Positions 24,181 through 35,830 of a DNA stretch of 64,000 bases are shown here, piece after piece (the first letter of the stretch is position 1; every line of letters begins with the position of its first letter). A model generated the notes under the pieces. That model was given only the letters and a program-made list of their open reading frames with translations, searched no databases and had not been told where the DNA came from. Position numbers and translations under genes: made by a program. The stretch is from Eretmocerus hayati (taxonomy: Eukaryota > Arthropoda > Insecta > Hymenoptera > Aphelinidae). The stretch spans positions 49,950,954 through 50,014,953 of the forward strand of contig CM056742.1 of the NCBI GenBank assembly GCA_029851415.1, in the 5' to 3' direction.

Positions 24181-24839
24181 GTCTGGCTTTATTATAATAT
24201 ATGAGATGTTAATATGAAATATCAACTTTGATGAGGTATTGTTGTTGACGTTCGAACAAACTTTGGTCACCGGCAAACATGGGTTCTACAAATCACGTGG
24301 GCGGGAAAAAGTCAAAATTTGATAAAGATCGACCAATAATCGATATTAACTGTGTCAAGCCACGTCAATATCTTCATAAGTTTGAATTTCTTCGCGCAGG
24401 CGTAAAAACGCCAGCTTGTTGTGGCTCAATCGCTCATGCTTGGAATACAACTGCAGGTTTCATTGCATCACACTCACAACTTTGGGGACAAAATCGACGA
24501 TAGTCGAGATGTTCGGTCGGTTTGGTGCAGATTCACCAGAGAATAAATTCCTTTTGGATTGACATGATTCTCGACGCAATAGCAACCTTCTGAAATGGAT
24601 GCCAGCCCTATACCAGATCCCGCATCCAGTCTCATTCGGTAAATGAGCTGATCCACTCAAATCCTAACGCAGTATCTGTGTAAAACTCGTGAGACACGAA
24701 TTAAGCATCCGCTCGGGATCGTATCGACATACCAGATGTTCGGTCATTTGGGCGCATGATCACCGGGGGGAGGGGGGGACTATTTGGGGGAAAAATACCT
24801 AAAGATTTTCTTGGTAAGAATTGGCCCAGTCGTCTCAGT

Positions 24840-25515
24840 CGAGATGTGGTCCAGTTCCAGCCATCGGTGAGTGTTGATGGGGTCCTGTCTGAGTGTCGAT
24901 CTGGTCCTATACGGGTCCCCAGAGATTTACGATCTGGTCCCGTACCCGTCCTCGGCGAGTGTCGATGTGGTCCTCTACCGGTCCTCGGCGAGTGTCGATC
25001 TGGTCTCGTACCGGCCGTCGGCGAGTGTCGATCTGGTCTCGTACGGGTCCCCAGAGAGTGGCGATCTGGTCCCGTGCCCGTCCTCTGCGAGTGTCGAAGT
25101 GGTCCTCTACCTGTCCTCGGCGAGTGTCGATCTGGTCCCGTACCGGTCCTTGGCGAGTGTCGATCTGGTCTTCTATCGATCCTCGGCGAGTGTCGATGTG
25201 GTCCTCTACCGGTCCTCAGCGAGTGTCGATGTGGTCCCGTACCGGTTCTCGACGAGTGTCGATACGGAATCAGAATCACACTGTCCAAGGGCCGGTACAG
25301 GACGAGATCGATACTCGCCGATGACCAGCATAGGACCCCGTCGACACTCGCCGAGGACCGGTATGGAATCCCATCGACACTCGTCGAGGACCAGTACGGG
25401 ATCAGATCGACACTCGCCGAGGACCGGTATGGAACTAGATCGACACTCTCCAAGGACCCGAAATGGGACCATATCGATACTCGCCGAGGACCGTTGGAGG
25501 ACCACATCGACTTTC
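24840..25515. repeat. 33-bp minisatellite with central inversion
   Basis: About 12 units of a 33-bp motif (GAGTGTCGATCTGGTCCCGT then ACCGGTCCTCGGC) run from about 24869 to 25270. About seven units then continue in the opposite orientation to about 25510. As 33 is a multiple of three, several frames remain open on both strands (239-272 codons) with an 11-residue period such as ECRSGPVPVLG. These are best explained by the repeat length, not by selection for protein. Confidence 0.9.
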
Positions 25516-25959
25516 AGGAAGGCATCCGTAAGGCAGATGGTTCTTGTGTCAAGTTTCATAAGAATCTATCGTAATCATGCGCCCAAATGACCGAGCATCT
25601 GGAATGGTGTCGATGCGATTCCGAGCGGGTGCTTAATTCGTGTTTAACAAGTTCTACACAGATACTGCGTTGGGATTTGAGTGGATCAGCCCATTTACCG
25701 AATGAGACTGAATGCGGGATCTGGTATAGGGCCGGCATCCGTTCCAGAAGGTCGCTATTGTGTCGAGAATTATGTTAATTCACAAGGAATTTGTTCTCTG
25801 GTGGATCTGCGCCCAACCGACCGAGCATCTCGATTGTTGTCAATTCTGACCCCAAAGTTGTCAGTGCGATGCATGGAAACGTGCAGTTGTATTCCAAGCA
25901 TGAGCGATTGAGCCGCAACAAGCTGGCGTTACGCCTGCGCAAAGAAATCCAAATTTCTG

Positions 25960-26670
25960 TCAAACTTGCGCAAGCAGACGGGGTTTAGTGAGCTATAAGG
26001 CGGTGGTACCACCTCCGCAACCTGGTCACCTGCAAGACAGTCCTATAAGCCATATGCTGTATGCCTCGACAGAAAGTGTCGAAGTTTTTATCTTATGAGC
26101 CACCCTTACCCAAACATCTCGGTCGTCCCCGAAATCATCCAAAACTCGGGCCAAACACCGTAACATCTCACTCTTTGAGACGTTTTTCTCCAAAAATGCT
26201 GCATGAAAGCGGGTTTGTGGACGACCGAAGTAGTATTCCCAGAATTTCGATTTCTAGTCCAAATTAGACTAAACCACAAGATAAACTCAAAAATGTACGA
26301 TTTTGAAAAGATCTTTTTCCTAATCACGTATTTCAGACTAAGCTTACGACTTAGACTCATTTTTACTTTTATTCCACTCCAGAATAAAAAGCCAAGGTTT
26401 AGCTACAGACAATTCAAATTCATATTTGTACCAGCAATGCTTTCTGGTGCAGCAGGTGAGGTGACTTCAGCGCAAAATTACATGGATCCGGAAAAAGTTT
26501 GGCCGGAACGGTAAAGTGAGTCGGCCGGAAGAAAACCGATCAATCAGAGCGAAGCCGTCGCCGGAATGATGGACGATTCCAATTTACATGGACGGAAAAA
26601 ATACCCATCAGAACGGCCGGTCTTGCCAAATATGCAATGCAAATTACAACATTTTTGAAGCTTCTGACAT
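25960..26670. other. Insertion in right arm of the foldback
   Basis: The left arm has no counterpart to this ~0.7-kb segment; similarity resumes at about 26671 with TGGCTTGAGACAGTTAATAT. It holds mixed sequence with GGCCGG-rich motifs near its right edge, and a short inverted pair built on CAATTTACATGGRCGG spans 26578-26607 and about 26783-26810. It is either an insertion in the right arm or a deletion from the left. No gene is supported. Confidence 0.5.
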
Positions 26671-27009
26671 GGCTTGAGACAGTTAATATCGATTATTGGT
26701 CGATTATTAATCGGTTTCAATAATCATTACAAAAGATCTTCCCTGCTTTTCCGAATAATGATTATATCCGGACGGCAAATTCGGATTTTTTTCCGCCCAT
26801 GTAAATTGTAGAACCCATGTTCGCCGGCGACAAAAGTTCGTTCGAACGTCAACAACAATACCTCATCAAAGTTGATGTTTCATATTAATACCTCATATAT
26901 TATAATGAAGCCATCCCTCGATGTAGATTATGAAGTTTATAGATTTTTGTGATTTGTTAAAACGTAGAACTATGAATAGAATTTATCGAAATATCATATG
27001 ACGGCAGAC

Positions 27010-27423
27010 CTAACCTCCACAAGTAGCAGCATACATTTCTTCTCGGAGGTTTTTTTCCGTTCCGGACATCTTATTTCGCCCTGATGCACGATGAACGAGA
27101 GCGGCAAAATTAAAAATCCACCCCGACGCACTCGGCACTCCTAGAAAATCACTCTCGCGGCTATGCAAGAAACACAAACAGCACGGGCCCATGCACCCCC
27201 GAGGCCCAGGAACATGATAAAGAGCACGGCAGTCGCAAAATTCACCATCTACACCGCCACCAAATCCGACAACCGCCTCCTCGGGCTGCGAATACTGAGA
27301 CTGACGCACCGACACATAACCTCGAGACCAGACCACGTGTGTGGCAGCAAAACAAACTGATCCCTCTGCTGATCCCATGTGATCCTCGCGCGACTGATCC
27401 CTCTGATTCCTTTCCTGATCCAT
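27010..27423 (-). other. 137-codon frame in right arm of foldback
   Basis: This is the mirror copy of 23767-24180, ATG-initiated with the same length and stop. It differs by seven residues (for example CDC for CNC and SGW for LAW). The excess of replacement over silent changes suggests the frame is not maintained as a protein. Confidence 0.25.
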
Positions 27424-27948
27424 CTGATCCCAAAAATCTGATAATTTTCAACATCCACGCAAACTTTCAAATCGACTCGAATAACTTCGTGAAAATTTTG
27501 CAAAACTCACAACGCGTCGGACTTTCAGAATTTCTCGGCTGGTCGAGTACTTTACAATCATGTTGTATAGTTCCAAAATTAGTTCTGCTACGTGCGCGCA
27601 CTGAAAGCCTCACTCACAATGAGACGTTGTGATCGGCATACTCGGTCGCAAGCTCGAAAAGAATCAAACACCGCCAAGTGTACTTTTATTTCTTACGAAA
27701 ACAAGATGATTCACAAAGTTTGAGTCAAACCCGTGCTCCATGATGTTGAAGCAACACATATACAGTAGAGCTCACTTCAGACAATAACACTCATGACGAA
27801 ATATCGCTTATCACGAAAGGAAGTGCTTGTCAATTGTTTATGTGAGCCTCCTGCAATATATCAAAGTCGAGACGAAAAAAACGGATAATACGAAAGGATT
27901 CACATTTCAGAAGTCTTTAGTATCGTTTCGTTAGAGGTCTCCGTCTTC

Positions 27949-28102
27949 TACTCTCTCAACATGAATCAGCTAACACAAACGGATTTTGACTGAGAATCAG
28001 CTATTTTAGCTGATTTTCAGCTATTGTAGCTGATTTTCAGTGAAAATCCGTCCACGTTAGCTGCAAATCAGCTAAAACAGCTGATTCATGTTGAGAGAGT
28101 AT
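27949..28102. mobile_element. Small foldback MITE, TA-flanked
   Basis: CTCTCTCAACATGAATCAGC at the left end is matched by its complement at the right end. The interior repeats AGCTGATTTTCAGCT-type motifs and pairs CGGATTTT with AAAATCCG. TA lies on both sides, consistent with Tc1/mariner-type insertion. It has no coding capacity. Confidence 0.7.
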
Positions 28103-28307
28103 TGAATTTGTGGGATCGGTGAAAATCGATTTACGTAGTTCAGTCTTGTTATGACGACCGTGAACAAATCTTGTAGACAAGGCTTTTTGCTCAACGTAAG
28201 TAGAGCTGATCGAAGCTGCAAAGAAAGAAGACCGCACCAAAACGGAAATTCGCAACAGCATTTCCAATTAAATGTATCAACTATCCCGGTCGAAAAGTGT
28301 ACCACAA

Positions 28308-28351
28308 CATTGAAATATGAGAAGTTGGACATTGAAATATGAGAAGTTGGA
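28308..28351. repeat. 22-bp tandem duplication
   Basis: ATTGAAATATGAGAAGTTGG plus two bases occurs twice in direct succession, identical in both copies. Confidence 0.8.
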
Positions 28352-29799
28352 TAGTCTATTGCATATTTTCACTCAATTGATTTAAATTTTCTTATATTCC
28401 TCGCGATGGTTACTAGTGAACAAGTATCGGTTGGTTAGTTCGGTAATAATGAAGAAACAGACGGATAGAGGGAAGCAGGAATACACGTTTCATGGTATTT
28501 TTCCCCATGGAGGTCCCTTCCAACACTTGATACGAAATTGGGACGAAACAAAAACTTCCCTATGTTCCTTGAGTTCCATCTTAAGCACATTCTACCCCAA
28601 AGAGGTGGAAAATATCCTCAAAACGGAAATAGTCTGAGCAATCGTTACACGAAAGAAACGCAGAATAAAAAAAAAGGAACTTGAAGAGGAAGCTAAAATA
28701 TAGTGGTTGCCGCTTCTGACGTTTTCATCATCGTATACCACGTGTCTCCAGTTTTCCAAACGCTCCGCATGCTGCGACAATACACCCTTTGTATCATGTT
28801 GTTCTGTGCAGACGGTGGGATCTGATTCGGCTGTATGATTTTTCCACGTTCTTTCGAGTATTTGTGCCAGCGATCTCATAAAGTCCTGCGTTTTACACAT
28901 TCCAAACTTTTTTTATTTCACGTGTTTCATCCCCCGACGCTTCATTTTCAATTCATTCTCCACGACCATTCAAACGTTGATGTTCTGCAAGAATTCTTTT
29001 CTTTCTTTTCAGTACTCAACTCCTACTTTTTATGAGACTGACGAAAGAGAAAGATCTGACGGATCTCATTAACACTGTCATTTTAGCATTCTACCAAGCA
29101 AGCCATCAGTCGGATAAGGGTTCAATGATCGATCAATTTGTCAGAACATGAATGATCGTAGGTATACCACCTCCGGTTCGGTAGAAATTAATTAGGAATA
29201 TTTTTGAATGAGGATGGCTACATAGTGATAAATTGGTTGAATTTTTAACCGAGGGATCCAATCCCGACGGAGGAAAAAACCGTGTCTCGGAGCAATCACG
29301 ATTCAAATCTGACTCGTTGAAAGTCGAGTCTTCTCAACCCTGGCCCACGGTGCGCCTGAACGTAAGTTTTTTCGAAATAAAGAGACCCTCTGAGATTATT
29401 CTGGGATTTCTTTTTTCATCATTTGGGCATCATGTTCCGACAAGAATTGAAATCGCCGGTCGAGCTCTTTTAGAGGAATGTCATTTGGAACATTTTTCGG
29501 GATAAGACTGGGAAGGCATGAAATATCTGGTCCTCGCTGACTTTGATCCCTAAACCAAGTTATGTCATTTTTGAAGTCTTATTCTCACAATTCTCAGCTG
29601 CTTTCTGGACCCTTGTGAGTTGTGAGTCTTGGTCCATCCATGGGTCCCTAATGATCCTTCAAAGATGCAAAAAGTCGCTGCTCTGAGCTATTAATTAAAG
29701 AACATCAAAATCATTTGCGCGGAAATGTTGAGACTCCTCCGATTAGTGTTATGCTATGAAAGATACCATTCTCAAGATGGATCACCTCTATACTTAAGT
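28352..29799. other. Unassigned region
   Basis: No supported gene. Frames of 66-102 codons are present without recognisable motifs or convincing splice sites. Confidence 0.35.
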
Positions 29800-30414
29800 C
29801 CCTTCCCCCCTTCCCATGGAGGTAAAAGATTTCAAGGATTTGACAGGACCGCGTCGGGGCTCACGGCAGCGGCGTGAGCCGAGAGGCCGGCCGACGGTCT
29901 GTCACTCAAAGTTCGAAAGAGTCTTGACTCGTCCCGATACTATCACACCTTAGGTCGCGGCGAGAGGGTGAAAGTTCAAAATGTAAATGCGTTATAGATG
30001 TGAATGAAGTGGAAATGGCACAGCCGTGCTTTACTTTAGACACTGTGGAGTGTGCACTTCCGTACCGGACATTTTGAGTTTGAAACACTTGACACAGAGC
30101 GACACTGAAATGTCCGTGGGATTGGGATGAGAAAGGGTGAAATTGAATACCCAGGAATTATGCACACACTCCACGCGGTAGCCGACGCTACAATATAAGT
30201 TAATGTTTAACACACACAATACACACACTAATGGATTATGATAGTAATTAAGAGAAAAATGTAAGGATCGAGGCCCTCTGCAAGGTCACGGCGTAACGCG
30301 ACGTGAATATAGCGTAAACGAGTCGGGGTGCACAGACGCGGTCAACGGCGTGACGCGCGTAGTGGCCTGTCATAGATTTCAGTGAAAAAAGAGCTCCCGA
30401 GCCAGTGCTCGGCT
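29800..30414. other. CpG-rich flank, no gene recognised
   Basis: A GC-rich hairpin-forming patch lies at about 29853-29895 (GGCTCAC and GTGAGCC). The motif around ATGGAGGTAAAAGATTTCAA at 29815-29846 recurs in diverged form near 32228, beyond the palindromic element. No gene is supported. Confidence 0.4.
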
Positions 30415-30610
30415 CGTCACCCACTGGGATGGTCATCCGCGGAATCCGCGGATTCCCCGGACGCCGCCCGAGGACATCCGCTAAAAAGCTGAATGCCACC
30501 CGTGGGCATCCGGCGAATTGCCGGATTCCGTGGCATCCGCCGATTTCCTGGATTCCCCGATGGTCATCCGCAGAATCCGTGGATTCCGCGGATGCCGCAA
30601 GGGCATCCGG
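30415..30610. repeat. GCATCCGCGGATTCC-type GC-rich repeats
   Basis: Irregular repeats of GGCATCCG, CGGAATCCGCGGATTCC and related words form many short palindromes. The same words resume at 32002-32060 on the far side of the palindromic element at 30611-31998, so the element interrupted this array. A similar GGGCATCCGCG word appears near 43940. Confidence 0.7.
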
Positions 30611-31998
30611 TAACACTGCGCAACAAAATTTTGGGTCTGAAATAATGCATGGACCGGACAATGATTTTCTTGAGTATTTTTCGACGCTAAAACCGAATTC
30701 GAGATCAGAATTGCGCCTACACGTCAGGATTTTTTTTAAATTGAAATAAACTGATTCTCTGAAAAACAGCGTTTTTCACGTTTTTCGCTAATTTTGTAAA
30801 CTGAAGGTCTCTTAGCCAGGGAGTACAGATGGAACGAAATGCATATCGAAATGTGTTTCTCTACGTATTTTGACCCGCTGAATACGATCCTGGTGTTTTT
30901 AGAGCACTATATTGCAACCTCGAAGCCCTATGAGCTCAATAGTCCATCTGGTATTTGGGAAAAAATCTAATTTTGCAATAAATCTTCGAGAAATCATAAA
31001 ACAGTCTAGAATGGACCGAATTAGACGTTCAACCTCGCATTTTATTCGTTTTGTAACATATTTTGAAGAAAAAAATTCTTTAACAGCCGTACAGGCGCTG
31101 ATTTGACCCAAGAAATTTTTCTTTTAAACACCTATTCTTGTCATAACTCTTGCTGTGTTGAAATCACGAGGAGAAAAGTTTCCTCTTGCACGGGGTACCC
31201 AAACATGGTTTTCCGACGCAAAATGACCGTCTAAATACGAACTCGTGGTTTGTTTTGGGATACCATGTCAGGAATTTGGTCTAGGTCAAGAAAACTCCTC
31301 AAAAAACAGGTTTCTTGCGGCTAGAAGAAAATTCTGACGTGTTAGATCTGAATGAACCACGAGATTGTGTTGAGACGGTCATTTTGCGTCGGAAAACCAT
31401 GTTTGAGTACGGCGTGCAAGAGGAAACTTTTCTCCTCGTGATTTCAGCACAGAAAAAGTTATGACAAAAATAGGTGTTTGGAAGAAAAATTCCTGGCGTC
31501 AAACCAGTGCCTCCACGGCTGTTGGGAAAATGTTTCCCTCAAAGTATGTTACAAAAAAAAAAAGAAAATGCGGGGTTGAACGTCTAATTCAGTCCATTCT
31601 AGACTGTTTTATGATTTTTCGAAGATTACTTGCCAAATTAGATTTTTTTTCCAAATACCAGGTGGACGAATAAGCTCATACGGCTTCAAAGTTGCGATAT
31701 AGCGCTCTGAAAACACCGGGATCGTATTCAGCGGGTCAAAATACGTAGGAAAACACATTTTGATATGCATTTCGTTCCATCTGTACTCCTTGGCTAAGAG
31801 ACCTTCAGTTTACAAAATTAGCGAACAACGTGAAAAAACGCTGTTTTTCAGAGAATCAGTTTATTTCAATTAAAAAAAAAAACCTGACGCGAAGGCGCAA
31901 ATCTGAGCTCGGATTTGGTTTCAGCGAACGCTTACACAAGAAAATCATTGTCCGGTCCATGCATTATTTCAGGCCCAAAATTTTGTTGCGCAGTGTAA
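30611..31998. mobile_element. 1.38-kb palindromic element, TAA duplication
   Basis: The element proper (30614-31995) begins CACTGCGCAACAAAATTTTG and ends with its complement. TAA flanks both sides (30611-30613, 31996-31998). The arms are complementary almost to the centre near 31290, with more mismatches than the 12.7-kb palindrome. The 3-bp TAA duplication suggests PIF/Harbinger; this is inference because no transposase is present. Frames of 60-70 codons inside are not convincing. A related, rearranged copy of its central part lies at 54855-55340. Confidence 0.8.
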
Positions 31999-32163
31999 TT
32001 AGGCGGATGGCCATCGGATGACTCACTCCTGGGCATCCGCCGAAAGCGCGGATGCCACCCGATTCACACTTATGCGTAAACAAGCTTGGGTAGGAATGAA
32101 GTCTCTTTGATTATGTATCAAATTGATATGTGGGCTGATCCTGACATAAGCTGCGCACGTCAA

Positions 32164-32302
32164 ATTTGAAATAGATCTTTTTCGTGCTAGTAGGGCAGGA
32201 CTGTGTATAAAATTCCTCTCCCCCTTCTTATGGAGGTAAAGATTTGAAGAATTTGGAATAGATATTTCTCGTGCTAATAGAGTAGGACTGTGTTTAAAAT
32301 GC
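32164..32302. repeat. 93-bp tandem duplication, diverged
   Basis: TTTGAAATAGATCTTTTTCG with GGACTGTGTATAAAAT recurs as TTTGGAATAGATATTTCTCG with GGACTGTGTTTAAAAT, with a period of about 93 bp. Confidence 0.65.
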
Positions 32303-32334
32303 AACATAATTTTTTTTGTGTTATTATACACGTA

Positions 32335-32552
32335 GGATTAAAGTGATATTGGGTACCGGCATTGTCAACCTTCAAAGATATTCGATGAACTTTTGAATGA
32401 TCACGGATACTAAGGTCATCGCCAATTTGTTGAAATGATTCGAATCAGCAATGCTCGCAATATTTGAAATATCTCAGGAATTCATTCAGAAATCTCGAAA
32501 TTCGACAATGTTAGTGAGTATGCCATAGGGATGGAATCCGATATCCCTTCAA
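32335..32552. mobile_element. Degenerate relative of the TTAA foldback MITE
   Basis: Inverted ends here (GATATTGGGTACCGGCATTG on the left; ATCCGATATCCC on the right) and the internal CATTGTC and GACAATGTTAGTGAGTATG words match the element at 22320-22535 in diverged form. The left flank still reads ATTAAAG; the right flank is TTCAAC, so the target duplication is mutated. Confidence 0.5.
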
Positions 32553-33480
32553 CCATCTTCAGTATTGAATGAATTGGAAAAAATGGTTGAAGGAGCAGCT
32601 AATAGCTTACAGACTACTTCTCGGATTATTCCATAGCTTTCGCGGCGCAGCAATTAAGCTCTGCTTCCCTGTTGCTATGAAGTAGTTTTGTTGAGCGTGA
32701 TTGTACATGCATGGTTGGGGAAGTTCTCGAAAAATGTGTAGTTCAATGATATCTAAGAAGTATATCGAAAATTACTTTGTGGTGGTAATCATCTTATTTT
32801 CTGGGATACGAAAATGTAATCCTTCCTGGGCAGGAATATAGCATGAACAATCGGGAGCGAGTGGAATTTTTGTGAACTCCTGGTGTACAAAATTTACATC
32901 ATTAAGTAAATTTACCCAAGCTCGTTTTTGTGTGATTTTACGGATGGATTGGGAGAATATCATTCCTAGGAAAAGGACGAGTACATCAGGTACATAGGAA
33001 GAATACTAAGGATATAAGGCCGCGGTTTTTTTCCGGTGTTGGATTTATCTGTATTTTTTGTGCTTCTTCATCATCAAATCGCGTCCATCACGCCGTCATT
33101 CCGGTAGGAACTATATTTACTTTCAATTAGAGAGGCCAAAATTGACGATTCCCGATAACTCATTCGGATTTAAAAATGCTTGATCCCATGTTGAATGACC
33201 AAAAGAAAGAGTCATGTTGCGTGTAAATACCTTGTACCCGATTCATCAAAAAAATGTACCTATTTCGAAATTTTAAGCTTTTCTGAGGAAGGAATTCGCA
33301 CATCGAAATATTACTTTTTTTCAATATAACGCTACCCGCGCACTCATAGAAAAATTTGGCGCTAGTTACTATCCATATGCTCTAAGATGAGAGCTCAGAA
33401 CATTGATTTGAATCATAGAAAAATCAAATTTTATCAAAACAAATAAAATAAGTTAATAATAATAATTGAATAATTTAATT
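32553..33480. other. Unassigned AT-rich region
   Basis: No supported gene. A minus-strand frame (32772-32963) has no recognisable motif. Confidence 0.35.
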
Positions 33481-33687
33481 TTTCGATACATTGTGCGTAA
33501 AAGTGCACTTTGCGCACAGTTTGTCGACTTTTACTCACAGTTTATCCAAAAGTATAGTTAGATACACGGCCGGAAAACCTATTATTCGCATCCTCGTGAT
33601 GATTGCGACCCTCGCCTGCGGCTCGGGACGGAAACCCATCACTCGGACGCGAATAAAACGTTTTACGCCCTTGTATCGAAATGTACT
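33481..33687 (+). mobile_element. Composite palindromic module (B+A), copy 1
   Basis: Module B (33481-33550) holds a GTGCGTAAAAGTGCACTTTG palindrome and a second, GTCGACTTTTACTCACAG. Module A (33551-33687, 137 bp) begins AGTATAGTTAGATACACGGC and ends TATCGAAATGTACT, its ends being imperfect inverted repeats. The outer ends of B+A are TTTCGATACATTGTGCGTAA and the complement of TTTCGATACAAGGGCGTAAA, which look like terminal inverted repeats. An inverted copy of the same 207-bp unit lies at 35623-35830. Confidence 0.7.
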
Positions 33688-34215
33688 GTTTTGATATACT
33701 GTGCGTAAAGTTGTGCGTAAAAGTCCATTTTGGTGCGGGTGTGCGGTGCGCAAGGTTCATCATGATTCCATTAACGTTCAGATTTTAGTGCGTAAAAGTG
33801 GAGTCGTGCGTAAAAGTAACTTTGCGCTCAGTTTTACAGTGCGCAAAGTTCTCAAAATCGTGCGCAAAGTAAAATCTGTTCGTAAAAATAGTATTCGATA
33901 CACTGTGCGTAAAAGTGCACTTTGCGCACAGTTTGTCGACTTTTACTCACAGTTTATCGAAATAGTATATTAAGCAACAAGGGCGCCAACAGATATTTGC
34001 GCACGAGTCACCGCAACGAGTGTGCAAACGCCTCATTTACGCACAGTTTCATCGTTTACGCAGTGTGCAAATGGCTCATTTGCGCACGCAGTGCGCAAAT
34101 CAGCCATTTGCGCACTGCGTGAACGACGAAACTGTGCGCAAATGGAACGTTTGCACACGAGTTGCGGGGACGAGTGCGCAAATGTCGGCGCCCGAGTTGC
34201 TTACGATATTTTTTG
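33688..34215. repeat. GTGCG(T/C)AAA motif cluster
   Basis: The words GTGCGTAAA and GTGCGCAAA (and complements) recur at short spacing, with palindromes such as TGCGCAAATGGCTCATTTGC in the right half. Module B recurs at 33894-33963. Open frames across this region on both strands are products of the repetition. Confidence 0.75.
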
Positions 34216-34514
34216 TTATTTCTGTGAGCAAAAATGTAACCCGCCTCCTAAAACACATCAAAAAATTAGGGGATGCTGTGAGACTTGGGCGTCGTCTCGA
34301 GAGTTGACGGACTTTGTTCCTTTTTCGCATTGGTGTGTACGAACTTTCCGAGTCCTTTTTTCTCCTCAAACAAATTCTGAACCATTTTCATTTGAACTAC
34401 TTGGGATCCATGACGACTTTCTGAAAAATTTTGACAGTAGCGAGGAGTGACCGAAGCATTACCTACAACGAATGATCAATGCATCTCAAGCATTCAGAGG
34501 AACATGGCATGACG

Positions 34515-34608
34515 GGGTCACAGGAGGGCGGAGGAGGGGGTCCAGGGGCGGAGCCCCGGCGGGGGTGCAGGGGGCGGAGCCCCCCGACTGAAAAAAAATT
34601 CTGAGAAA
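34515..34608. repeat. REP-like GC-rich block, copy 1
   Basis: GGTCCAGGGGCGGAGCCCC, then GGCGGGGGTGCAG and GGGGGCGGAGCCCCCC, then A-rich sequence. GGGGC-GGA-GCCCC is a compact hairpin occurring twice. A diverged inverted copy is at 36486-36580. Confidence 0.75.
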
Positions 34609-34769
34609 TGTATCAGAAAAAACTCTATCGCCCATATAGTATGTTACCACGTTGCTCAAAACTGTCGCTGGTGTTCGAAAGATCGAAGTTAGATATTCTT
34701 CACAATTATGTATGATGATGATATATAGATAGATGATGGTATAGAGTGATCAGAAAACAACTCAAGTCC

Positions 34770-34985
34770 AGTGCGCAAACGAAATTTGCACAGTGCGCAA
34801 ATGCCTTATTTGCACACTGTTCTTCGTTTACGCAGTGCGCAAACGAGTATTTGCGCACTGATGCCTCATTTGCGCACTGCGTGAAAAAATATTTGCACAC
34901 AGTTGTGTCGGAATAATGTGCAAATTCGCTATTTGCACACGCACACTTGCGTCTAAATGGCCATTTTTGCGCACAGAATAACAAA
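34770..34985. repeat. CAGTGCGCAAA motif cluster
   Basis: Short palindromic words (CAGTGCGCAAA, TTTGCACACTG, TTTGCGCACTG) alternate about every 20-30 bp. The minimal module A at 34987-35043 follows directly. Confidence 0.75.
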
Positions 34986-34986
34986 A

Positions 34987-35043
34987 AGTATAGTTAGGTA
35001 CACGGCCGTAAAAACGTTTTACGCCCTTGTATCGAAACGTACT
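34987..35043. mobile_element. Minimal 57-bp module A (ends only)
   Basis: AGTATAGTTAGGTACACGGC then CGTAAAAACGTTTTACGCCC then TTGTATCGAAACGTACT. This matches the two ends of the 137-bp module A with the middle ~80 bp missing, so it looks like an internally deleted copy that still has both termini. Confidence 0.7.
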
Positions 35044-35235
35044 ATACTCAGTTTCCCGTATATGTTTCATCAAAGACATTTTTAAATGCAATCCAGTTTT
35101 TCATGTACCAATGCATTCAAGTAAACGTCTACGTTCTGACAGAAATCAGGATATTTGGAATGTTATGTACCATGTGACGTCACTGATTTTCTACCCTCAA
35201 TACTTCAAATCTGAACGGAAGTTGGAATAAGGTCA

Positions 35236-35620
35236 GTGTACCCAACTTGCCCCCATTAAGCCATTTTCTTAATAACTCTGGCCCATCTCAATACTTTCCA
35301 ACGTACCTTAGCTCATTTTGAAGCTTGTCTTAAGACCTTCAGAATAAGTTGAGGTACATCCAATTTGAACCAACTGGAGCCAAACTGTTTGAATTCACCC
35401 AGAAGGTGATTTTTGAAAGTTTACAAAAGTGTGTACCCAACTTGCCCCCATTAAGCCTTTTTCTCAATTACTTTGGTTTACTTCAACGATTTTCAACGTG
35501 CTTTAGCTCATTTTGAAGCTTGTTCAAAGACCTTTAAAATGCACTAAACTACGTCCAATTTGGATCAATTGGAGTCGAACTGTCTCAATTCTTCTGAAAT
35601 AAATGATGGAAATCGGCAAT
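35236..35620. repeat. 195-bp tandem repeat inside the mariner-like element
   Basis: Two units start at GTGTACCCAACTTGCCCCCA (35236 and 35431). They share TTTAGCTCATTTTGAAGCTT-type sequence and TCCAATTTG further on. The terminal repeat itself has been duplicated into the interior. Confidence 0.75.
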
Positions 35621-35622
35621 AT

Positions 35623-35830
35623 AGTACATTTCGATACAAGGGCGTAAAACGCTTTATTCGCGTCCGAGTGATGGGTTTCCGGCCCGAGCCGCAGGCGACG
35701 GTCGGAATCATCACGAGAATGCGAATAATAGGTTTTACGGCCGTGTATCTAACTATACTTTTCGATAAACTGTGAGTAAAAGTCGACAAACTGTGCGCAA
35801 AGTGCACTTTTACGCACAGTGTATCGAAAA
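35623..35830 (-). mobile_element. Composite palindromic module (A+B), inverted copy
   Basis: This is the reverse complement of 33481-33687: module A at 35623-35759 (also 137 bp) followed by module B at 35759-35830. Conservation of the pair as one 207-bp unit, and its position inside another transposon, suggest it moved as a unit. Confidence 0.7.

Larger units (their letters stand above)
23628..27562. mobile_element. ~3.9-kb foldback element with minisatellite core
   Basis: The outer ends are ACATGATTGTAAAGTACTCG on the left and its reverse complement on the right (27562). From them, long inverted arms run inward through 23628-24772 and 25570-27562, at about 98% identity in the part checked closely (23767-24183 against 27007-27423). 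The right arm carries an extra ~0.7 kb at about 25960-26670. The centre is a 33-bp tandem repeat whose units point toward the middle from both sides. This architecture recalls Foldback (FB) elements of Drosophila, whose long inverted repeats contain tandem repeats; no relationship by sequence is claimed. No target duplication is clear. Confidence 0.85.

Noticed and set aside
24701..25590. Long overlapping frames of 239-272 codons on both strands
   Set aside because: They lie in a 33-bp minisatellite; a period divisible by three keeps several frames open on both strands at once, so length is not evidence of coding.
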